NCBI GenBank assembly: GCA_003240795.1
Contig: QFNK01000003.1
Span: 1-23,836 of the forward strand
Source of the DNA: Micavibrio aeruginosavorus
GTDB lineage: Bacteria; Pseudomonadota; Alphaproteobacteria; Micavibrionales; Micavibrionaceae
DNA: 23,836 bases
Direction of reading: 5' to 3'
Shown piece by piece: positions 7,894-14,488 of this stretch (position 1 is the first letter of the stretch; every line of letters begins with the position of its first letter). The translations under genes and the position numbers were made by a program. The notes beneath the pieces are model-generated. The model was not told the DNA's origin. It saw only the letters and a list, made by a program, of their open reading frames with translations, and searched no databases.

Positions 7894-8996
7894 ATCCCCA
7901 TCTTCGCAAAAACAATGGAGAACACTGCATCGGCCATGATGACCATGAAGATAGATTGAACCACCGCCATGGTCGTCAGCTTTCCAACGCTTTCGGCTGA
8001 TCCGGAAACATTCATTCCCTGATACGCGCCTATAATCGTAATGATAAAGGCGAAAACGGGCGCCTTTATCAGACCGACAAAAAACATGGTCGACGTTGCG
8101 ACGGATTCGACGCGGTCAATATATTGATCAAGCGGGATATCCAGCAGCGTAATGGAGATGATCGCCCCGCCCGCAAGACCGATAATGTCCGCCAGAAACG
8201 CCAGTATCGGCAATGTCAGCATCATGGCGATCAGGCGCGGGAGAACGAGAACCTCGATCGGGTTCATGCCCATAGTTTTCAACGCGTCGATTTCTTCGCG
8301 CAGCTTCATGACGCCGATTTCCGCGGCAAACGCGCTGCCCGAACGCCCGGCAACCATGATCGCAGTGACCAGAACGCCCATTTCGCGCAGAAGCGATATG
8401 ACCGTCAGATCGATCGTGAAGATATTCGCGCCGAATTTTTGAAGCTGCATCGACGCCTGATAGGAAATAACCATGCTGATCAGAATGGCCAGAAGGCCAA
8501 TGATCGGCAGAGCGCGAAACCCTGTTTCATCGATATGACGGACGATGGAATGAAAACGAAACGCCGACGGCTTGAAGATGTTCCTTGCGAAACAAACCGC
8601 AATTTCCCCGATGAAAGAAATAATATCGGCCGTTGTCTTGAGAGCCGAAGCAGTATTTTTCCCTATCGACACCAGCGCCGAATAGAGACCGCGCTTTTTT
8701 GACCGTTCCGGTATTTTCTTTTCCGTTTTTTCGAAAAAGGCGAATGTATCTTTCAGGTTGTCCGGCAGTTGAAGGGATGCGCCTGTCTCATCCGCGATTT
8801 TTTGCAGGCGGACAACGCCCCAGCTATCCATGCGTTCTATGGACTGGCCGTTGATCTCGCTAATGTTGTCAAAGCATTGATCCTGACATTCGCGCAAAAT
8901 TTCGGCGGAATTCTCCAGCGTCCATTCGCCCGAAAGGATCAGGCGCTTTGCCTGCCCCTCGTTCTCCGATGTCAAAAATCCGGGCTGTTCCGCCAT
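7890..8996 (-). CDS. mlaE: MlaE family ABC permease with N-terminal STAS (MlaB-like) domain
   Basis: Inner-membrane permease of the MCE lipid transporter. The last ~250 residues are a full MlaE: IGLLAILISMVISYQ, the cytoplasmic coupling stretch REMGVLVTAIMVAGRSGSAF, EIDALKTMGMNPIEVLVLPR, then ADIIGLAGGAI and several further spans. The first ~100 residues form a STAS-like domain (LILSGEWTLENSAEI, IERMDSWGVVRLQKIADETG), the role played by the separate protein MlaB in E. coli. The total of 368 aa against about 260 for E. coli MlaE agrees with a MlaB-MlaE fusion. It opens the seven-gene operon; ATG at 8996 with GGA just upstream. STAS-MlaE fusions are known in alphaproteobacteria, so this supports the taxonomic guess. 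Confidence 0.94.
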   Translation of the reverse strand: MAEQPGFLTSENEGQAKRLILSGEWTLENSAEILRECQDQCFDNISEINGQSIERMDSWGVVRLQKIADETGASLQLPDNLKDTFAFFEKTEKKIPERSKKRGLYSALVSIGKNTASALKTTADIISFIGEIAVCFARNIFKPSAFRFHSIVRHIDETGFRALPIIGLLAILISMVISYQASMQLQKFGANIFTIDLTVISLLREMGVLVTAIMVAGRSGSAFAAEIGVMKLREEIDALKTMGMNPIEVLVLPRLIAMMLTLPILAFLADIIGLAGGAIISITLLDIPLDQYIDRVESVATSTMFFVGLIKAPVFAFIITIIGAYQGMNVSGSAESVGKLTTMAVVQSIFMVIMADAVFSIVFAKMGI

Positions 8997-9175
8997 ATTC
9001 CAACCAATACATAAAAATTATAAAGCCGAAGCGCAAAATACGGCGCGCCCTGGCAACTTTTTCCTTATTAAACCGTTTACATACGAGCGGGAGCGGAAAA
9101 AGTTTTCTTCTGCCCCTCATATATATGAAATATTTTATATTTTTACCATTCGTGCCATAGAAATTATACGTTTTC
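8997..9175. promoter_or_regulatory. Divergent intergenic region between mlaE and the cls-like gene
   Basis: A 179-base AT-rich gap from which two operons diverge. On the minus strand a perfect TATAAT (9017-9022) lies 21 bases before the mlaE ATG, but no good -35 sits at 16-18 bases from it. On the plus strand the stretch before 9176 is AT-rich (ATATATGAAATATTTTATAT) without a Shine-Dalgarno sequence or a convincing -35/-10 pair. A promoter for the MCE operon is plausible; activator dependence would explain the missing -35. Confidence 0.35.
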
Positions 9176-10735
9176 ATGTTGTTTTTAAGAAGAATAGCCA
9201 ATGTCATCGCCAGAAAGTATCTGCCTCTATGGTGGCCGCTTTACAGAACGCCGGAGAACCGTCCCAGCCATGCGATCACGCCTTCCTCTTCTTCTTATCT
9301 GGGGAGCGTGATCGAGACAGGGAAAAAGGAAAATCCCGGACTTTCGGGTTTCATGATTTTCGATCAGGGAGGAGATTCCCTGAAAGCGCGGCTCTCCCTG
9401 ATCCACTCGGCGCAGCAGACGCTTGATCTGCAATATTATGCGATCAATGATGACATCACCTCCAACCTTCTGGTCGAATCCGTGATCCGCGCGGCCGGGC
9501 GCGGTGTCAGGGTGCGCTTCCTGCTTGACGATCTCAGCGTCGGGAAAGTCTATAAAAGCTTAATGTTTCTGGATTCCCTGGAAAATATCGAGGTGCGGAT
9601 ATTCAATCCCATCGTTACAACCAAAGACCAGAATTTCGTTTCCCGCCTGCTTGTTTTTATCATCAACCGCGCGCGGGCGACGAAGCGCATGCACAACAAG
9701 GCAATTATCGCGGACAATCATTTCTGCATATCCGGCGGGCGCAATCTTGGCGATGAATATTTCGATTCCCACACCGATACGACATTCAAGGACATAGACG
9801 CGCTGGCGGCGGGACCTGTCACGGAGAAGGTTTCAACCAGTTTCGACGCGTTCTGGAATTCTCCTGACGCTTACCCGGTGCGGCAACTTTACGGCAGGTT
9901 CAACAAGAAACGCTATGCCGCCCGTCTTCAAAAGAAACTGAACGATAATTGGGAAAAGGCGCGCTGTACGGCAGATGGCCCTTATCTCGAGATGAAATTC
10001 GAGGATTTTCTGGGCTATTCCGGGCGCCGTCTTGTCTGGTCCAAGGGTGATTATGTTTCGGACACGCCTGATAAGGTGCAGACGGAAAACGGCAACAAGC
10101 CATCAGGCCCCCTTCTCGCCATCAAGCCGCTCGTTTCAAAGGCAGAACATGTTTTTATCGCTATATCTCCGTACTTCGTCCCGCACGGCCCGGAGCTGGA
10201 ATGGCTGATGGATCTCGAACATCGGGGAATTCACGTCAAGGTTCTGACCAACTCCCTTGCCTCGACCGACGTAGTGGCCGTCCATACGGGCTATGCGCCG
10301 CACAGGGCTGATATCATCCGCAGCGGCATTTCCCTGTACGAATTAAAACCCGCCAACAACAAACGCACCAAGCAAAGGATTTTCGGCCGCGGGGCGCCCT
10401 CCCATGCAAGTCTTCATGCAAAAGTTTATGTGGCAGACAAAAAGATATCCATGATCGGATCGCTCAATTTCGATCCGCGGTCTTCCCGCTTAAATACGGA
10501 AGGTGCCTTTATCGTCGAAAGCGAAGAAATCGCGCAGGAGCTGCATAGATTGTTCGAGATCGCCATATCGCCGGAAACAAGCTACAGCGTTCAAAAGGAC
10601 AAGGATGGAAAAATCTTCCTTCAGACGGTGGAGGAAGATCAGGTTATGTCGCATTACGGTGAACCGGATTGCAGTTTGTGGCGGAAAATACAATTCAGAT
10701 TGTTTTCAATGCTACCCGTAAAAGACCAGCTTTAG
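9176..10735 (+). CDS. clsC: Phospholipase D-family cardiolipin synthase, ClsC-like
   Basis: Predicted to make cardiolipin at the inner membrane by phosphatidyl transfer. Two HKD motifs are intact: H173-x-K175-x4-D180 in RMHNKAIIADN, followed by SGGRNLGDEYFD, and H414-x-K416-x4-D421 in SLHAKVYVADKK, followed by IGSLNFDPRSSRLNTEGA. The GGRNLGDEYF and NFDPRSSRLNTE wording is that of the ClsC (YmdC) branch, whose E. coli member uses phosphatidylethanolamine and phosphatidylglycerol as substrates. Length 519 aa against 473 for ClsC; the extra part is N-terminal and between the motifs. No strong membrane span is seen; a basic, aromatic N-terminus (RKYLPLWWPLY) may bind the membrane. Its TAG stop overlaps the stop of the convergent EEP gene. 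ClsB or another PLD-type phosphatidyltransferase remains possible. Confidence 0.85.
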   Translation: MLFLRRIANVIARKYLPLWWPLYRTPENRPSHAITPSSSSYLGSVIETGKKENPGLSGFMIFDQGGDSLKARLSLIHSAQQTLDLQYYAINDDITSNLLVESVIRAAGRGVRVRFLLDDLSVGKVYKSLMFLDSLENIEVRIFNPIVTTKDQNFVSRLLVFIINRARATKRMHNKAIIADNHFCISGGRNLGDEYFDSHTDTTFKDIDALAAGPVTEKVSTSFDAFWNSPDAYPVRQLYGRFNKKRYAARLQKKLNDNWEKARCTADGPYLEMKFEDFLGYSGRRLVWSKGDYVSDTPDKVQTENGNKPSGPLLAIKPLVSKAEHVFIAISPYFVPHGPELEWLMDLEHRGIHVKVLTNSLASTDVVAVHTGYAPHRADIIRSGISLYELKPANNKRTKQRIFGRGAPSHASLHAKVYVADKKISMIGSLNFDPRSSRLNTEGAFIVESEEIAQELHRLFEIAISPETSYSVQKDKDGKIFLQTVEEDQVMSHYGEPDCSLWRKIQFRLFSMLPVKDQL

Positions 10736-11505
10736 GCGGGAACAATGAATTCGGCCGTCAGAGGGTAATGATCCGATGTGCGAATGTCCGTCGCGACGCC
10801 AGCGCCCGCAAGCTCCAAACCACGGTAAAAAATATGATCCAGATGGCGGTTCAAATGGCTTATGCGTCCTTTGCGTGTAAGCCCTGCCTCCTGCAGGCCG
10901 AGCGCCTGAGCCGTTTCCATCAAAAACCTGTAGCGCGGCGCATTCCATGTGTTGAAGTCGCCGGCAAGGATCACAGGCCCGTTATGCGATGAAGCGGCCT
11001 CCACAATCTGCACGATCTGGCGTTTGTATTTTTCCATGGAGACGAAGTTGATCGCATGTATGTTGACGACCAGCAATTCACCCCGCCCCCCTTCCAGGGC
11101 GTATTTCGTGGCCAGCATCATTTTTGGTGTCTTGAATATCGGCTCGACATCCGGAGAGATGTAAAAATTGCTCTGGATCGATGCGGCGGAACTTCCTGTT
11201 TTAATGCCCGTTGCGGCAAGCGTTTTTAGGTTGCGGTGGCTACGCGCCATGACCCATTCATGATATTCCGTTTCACTGAACATAGGATCGAAGCGCGTAT
11301 TGATTACAGATTCCTGAAGGAGGACAAGGTCCTTTCCTTCGATCAGGCGCTTGAAATCCTCCTGCCAGTTCGGGCGGCGGCCTTTGTACATGTTCCAGAT
11401 GACAACGCTGAACCTTTCCCCCAATGCGTTTTTGCACGGGCGGCCGAATGTCTGGAGGATTTCCGCGGGCTGGTATATTTCGGGGAAGAAGTCGCGGTAG
11501 CGCAT
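10732..11505 (-). CDS. Endonuclease/exonuclease/phosphatase (EEP) superfamily protein, YbhP-like
   Basis: A 257-residue metal-dependent hydrolase with the complete EEP active-site set: N38 in WNMYKG, E65 in LLQES, H150 in VNIHAIN, D183 and N185 in AGDFNTW, and the closing HLDHIF and SDHYPL (D245, H246). EEP members cleave DNA, phosphoinositides, sphingomyelin or related phosphoesters, so the substrate is not readable. In E. coli the EEP protein YbhP is encoded beside the cardiolipin synthase ClsB, and here another EEP gene again lies against a cardiolipin synthase gene, which hints at a phospholipid-linked role. AGGAG sits eight bases before the ATG, inside the end of dusB, so the two genes are co-transcribed with a 2-base gap. 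Confidence 0.85.
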   Translation of the reverse strand: MRYRDFFPEIYQPAEILQTFGRPCKNALGERFSVVIWNMYKGRRPNWQEDFKRLIEGKDLVLLQESVINTRFDPMFSETEYHEWVMARSHRNLKTLAATGIKTGSSAASIQSNFYISPDVEPIFKTPKMMLATKYALEGGRGELLVVNIHAINFVSMEKYKRQIVQIVEAASSHNGPVILAGDFNTWNAPRYRFLMETAQALGLQEAGLTRKGRISHLNRHLDHIFYRGLELAGAGVATDIRTSDHYPLTAEFIVPA

Positions 11506-11507
11506 GG

Positions 11508-12521
11508 CTAAACTCCTGCCGCCGACTTCATATTGCCATTCATTTCCGGGGAAAATTTCATGCCATTGAAATAATCGCGGATAGCGTCCATGACAAGTCT
11601 GGTGTCTTTTATACCGTTGATTTTTGCCCTGAAATCATCAGCGCCCGGCAGGTCGGCGCAGTACCAGCCAATATGTTTTCGCGCCAGCCCTATTGCTTTC
11701 GGCTCACCATAATGATTGACCATCGCCATGTAATGATCGAGGAGAAGCCCTCCAATTTCCATGGTATCCGGGTTTTGTGAAATTCTGCCTTTATGCAGAT
11801 AATCCATGATCGACCGGATCACCCATGGCCGCCCGTTCGCGGCGCGCCCGACCATAACGCCATCCGCGCCGGACTGTTTCATCGCCTCTTCCGCGCTGGA
11901 GCCATTCCAGATATCGCCATTCACGATCAGCGGCAGGGATATGGCTTCCCTGACTTTCCGCACGGCCTTCCAATCCGCTGTGCCGTTGTAAAGCTGGCAC
12001 CGCGTACGGCCGTGAACCGTGACCATCCTTATCCCAATGTCTTCGGCCATTTTTGCAAGGCGCGGCGCGTTCAGGCTTTTATCGTCCCACCCCAAACGCA
12101 TTTTGACGGTGACGGGAATGGACACAGCCCCTACCGCCGCCTTCATGATCTCACACGCCAGGGGTTCATCCTTCATCAGGGCGGAACCCGCGAAATTATT
12201 GACGACCTTTTTAACCGGACACCCGAAATTCAGGTCTATTATTGCCGCGCCGGCCGCCTCGTGCAGGCGCGCTGCCTCGGCTATGACTTCGGGTTCACAG
12301 CCCGCAAGCTGCGCCGCGACGGGATAAGGTTCATCCTTATACGAAAGCGCAAGTTTTCCCCTGTGCCATTCCTCAAGCATCGGGCGGCTTGCAATCATTT
12401 CCGAAAACATCATGTCCGCGCCGTATTTGTGCACCATACGGCGAAACGGCTCATCACTGACACCCGACATGGGCGCCAGAAAGACGGGCTTGTCAAAGCT
12501 ATGGTTTCCGAGCGTAAACAT
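11508..12521 (-). CDS. dusB: tRNA-dihydrouridine synthase B
   Basis: FMN-dependent enzyme that reduces uridine to dihydrouridine in tRNA. Visible motifs are FLAPMSGVSDEPFRR, FSEMIAS, the catalytic Cys101 in LNFGCPVKKV with NNFAGSALM, KMRLGWDD, VTVHGRTRCQLYNG, NGDI, GADGVMVGRAANGRPW and the tRNA-binding ARKHIGWY. This wording is DusB, not DusA or DusC. I chose the ATG at 12521 (337 aa): its MFTLGNHSFDKPVFLAPM aligns residue for residue in length with the start of E. coli DusB. A GTG at 12596 would add 25 residues unlike family N-termini. It is the first gene of a two-gene minus-strand unit with the EEP gene and diverges from tamA. Confidence 0.93.
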   Translation of the reverse strand: MFTLGNHSFDKPVFLAPMSGVSDEPFRRMVHKYGADMMFSEMIASRPMLEEWHRGKLALSYKDEPYPVAAQLAGCEPEVIAEAARLHEAAGAAIIDLNFGCPVKKVVNNFAGSALMKDEPLACEIMKAAVGAVSIPVTVKMRLGWDDKSLNAPRLAKMAEDIGIRMVTVHGRTRCQLYNGTADWKAVRKVREAISLPLIVNGDIWNGSSAEEAMKQSGADGVMVGRAANGRPWVIRSIMDYLHKGRISQNPDTMEIGGLLLDHYMAMVNHYGEPKAIGLARKHIGWYCADLPGADDFRAKINGIKDTRLVMDAIRDYFNGMKFSPEMNGNMKSAAGV

Positions 12522-12642
12522 GTACGGCTTTATATACAGTTTCCGCAGATTTTGCGAAAGATTGCTTATTTTCACGCCGATTGGCAGGATATCCACGGTT
12601 TATGAGGAACCGCACCCCTAAAAAGGTGTTAAAACATTATCG

Positions 12643-12673
12643 AAACAGGCTAAATTGCCATGTCCTGTTTTTT
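12643..12673 (+). promoter_or_regulatory. Terminator-like hairpin in the tamA leader
   Basis: AAACAGG (12643-12649) and CCTGTTT (12664-12670) form a 7-bp stem with a 14-base loop, and the right arm runs into a T-run (12668-12673) that ends 15 bases before the tamA ATG. Read on the plus strand this has the layout of a weak rho-independent terminator or attenuator. The large loop could re-pair internally (GGC with GCC). The inverted repeat is seen; its activity is inference. Confidence 0.35.
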
Positions 12674-12688
12674 GAATAAGGTTTGTAA

Positions 12689-14488
12689 ATGGGTCTGCTT
12701 AAATCCGGTTCCTTGTCGTTTCGATGCGCGGTCATCCTTTTGGGGTCCGTCTCTCTCGGCGCGTGCTCCCTTATCGACAGGCTGACCGGCGTCGTTGAAA
12801 CGGATTACCGTATGACGGCACAGGGCGGCGGCACGGAAAAAGACGCGGAATATCTTTCAGGCCTGATCAAGGAACGTGTTGCCGCGCGTACAGAAAACCT
12901 GGCGGACGAGGACGAAGAAAAAGCCAAGCAGGAAGAATATCTGGAGCAGACGGTCAGGGCCGATCTGCTCAAAGGCCTGTATTCCAAAGGCTATTATGAT
13001 GCGCGCGTCCAATATGACGATGGCGCCAAGCCTTTCAGCGGGGAGTACCGCATCACATACGGGCCGCAATACACGATATCCTCGCTGGATGTCCTGCCGC
13101 CGACATACGCAAACATGCTCGACCGCTCCATTGCAGGACAAGGCGATGTGCTTGATGCAGAAAAAGTTCTCTCGATGCAGGCAGAACTGCATGACAGCGT
13201 GCAGAAGGACAGATGCTATTATAATCTCGACGTCCGCAACGAAGTTTACCTGAACAGGAATGCCCATATCGGCGATGTGGACCTGCGCGTTGATGCCGGA
13301 CGCGAAGGAAAATTCGGCCCTGTCAAATTTGAAGGGAATGACAGCCTAAAAGATTCCTATCTACGCCGCCTTGTAACGTGGAGAGAAGGCGATTGTTTCC
13401 GGCGGGAGAAACTGGAAGACTTTAAAACCAAGCTGCTGCAGAGCGGATTGTTCGCGAAAGCCGATGCCGTATTGCTGGCAGAACCGGAAGCAGACGGCAG
13501 CGTGCCCGTTGTCATGGATTTGCGGGAGCGTGCGCACCGGAGTATCGGCGCGGGTCTTACCTATTATTCGGATGAAGGGCCTGGCGGCGTTTTAACGTGG
13601 GAGCACAGAAACCTTCTGGGGGCCGCGGAAAAGCTATCCGTCGAGTTCGCCCTTTCCAGCCTGAAACAAAGCCTTGATGCGGACTTTGTTAAGCCCTATT
13701 TCCTGCGCAACGATCAGAGCCTATCCTTGACCGCGTCCATGCGCCGTCAGGACACGGATGCGTTTCAAGAACTGGGGATCAATACAGGCGTTGGGATCAG
13801 CCGTAATTTTACGAGCAATTTTTCAGGCCGCACGGGTGTCGAGCTGGGCATTACACGCATCGAAGACAACACCGATAATTCCAAAAAAACATTCGGCCTT
13901 GTTTCCTTTCCGCAAAGCCTGACCTATGACACGCGCGATGATGCGCTCGACCCGCACAAGGGCGTTAATGTCAGCGGCGTTTTCGAACCGTTCCTTGACG
14001 CATTCGGTGAAGCCAATCCCTTTACAAAAACGCAACTGACGGGCAGCACATATCTGCAACTCGGCACGAGTGTTGTTCTCGCCAGCAAAGCAGGCTTCGG
14101 CAGCCTGTGGGGCGCGGATATCGAAAACGTTCCGGCGACAGAGCGGTTTTATGCAGGCGGCGGCGGATCGGTGCGCGGCTTTGGTTATCAGGAAGTCGGC
14201 CCGCAGAAAGACGGTGATCCGACGGGCGGCGCGTCGATCGTCAATTTCTCACTCGAGCTTCGCTCCCGTTTCGGTGAAAAGTTTGGCGGCGTTGTCTTCG
14301 CGGACGGGGCAAGCGTTTCGGAAGAACCATCCCCCAGTTTCGACAATATTGCCATCGGCGCCGGTGTGGGTTTGCGTTATTATACGGGTTTCGGCCCTAT
14401 CAGATTTGATATCGCGACACCGCTGACGCAGAAGGACAATCTGGATCAGAATTATCAATTCTACATCAGTATAGGACAAGCATTCTGA
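12689..14488 (+). CDS. tamA: TamA, Omp85-family outer-membrane assembly protein, with a predicted lipoprotein signal
   Basis: Outer-membrane beta-barrel of the TamA/BamA family; with TamB it forms the translocation and assembly module linking both membranes. The periplasmic part (about residues 30-270) holds POTRA repeats, for example YDDGAKPFSGEYRITYGPQYTISSLDV and FGPVKFEGNDSLKDSYLRRL. The C-terminal barrel has the Omp85 signatures SIGAGLTYYSDEGPG, FYAGGGGSVRGFGYQEVGP (the conserved VRGF tip) and a terminal Phe (FYISIGQAF). Length of 599 aa is near E. coli TamA (577). AAGG seven bases before the ATG supports the start. Odd point: the export signal ends LGAC with Cys26, a lipobox, whereas E. 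coli TamA uses signal peptidase I. The stop overlaps the tamB start by one base (TGATG). Confidence 0.92.
   Translation: MGLLKSGSLSFRCAVILLGSVSLGACSLIDRLTGVVETDYRMTAQGGGTEKDAEYLSGLIKERVAARTENLADEDEEKAKQEEYLEQTVRADLLKGLYSKGYYDARVQYDDGAKPFSGEYRITYGPQYTISSLDVLPPTYANMLDRSIAGQGDVLDAEKVLSMQAELHDSVQKDRCYYNLDVRNEVYLNRNAHIGDVDLRVDAGREGKFGPVKFEGNDSLKDSYLRRLVTWREGDCFRREKLEDFKTKLLQSGLFAKADAVLLAEPEADGSVPVVMDLRERAHRSIGAGLTYYSDEGPGGVLTWEHRNLLGAAEKLSVEFALSSLKQSLDADFVKPYFLRNDQSLSLTASMRRQDTDAFQELGINTGVGISRNFTSNFSGRTGVELGITRIEDNTDNSKKTFGLVSFPQSLTYDTRDDALDPHKGVNVSGVFEPFLDAFGEANPFTKTQLTGSTYLQLGTSVVLASKAGFGSLWGADIENVPATERFYAGGGGSVRGFGYQEVGPQKDGDPTGGASIVNFSLELRSRFGEKFGGVVFADGASVSEEPSPSFDNIAIGAGVGLRYYTGFGPIRFDIATPLTQKDNLDQNYQFYISIGQAF

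Noticed and set aside
8124..8702. Open frame of 192 codons on the plus strand opposite mlaE
   Set aside because: Highly charged, Arg/Asp/Gln-rich translation typical of the reverse of a membrane-protein gene; no start signal.
12522..12596. Longer DusB starting at GTG 12596
   Set aside because: The extra 25 residues do not resemble DusB, and the ATG at 12521 matches the family N-terminus in length.
11793..12605. Open frame of 270 codons on the plus strand opposite dusB
   Set aside because: Antisense to a gene with all DusB motifs; composition is that of a mirrored coding frame.
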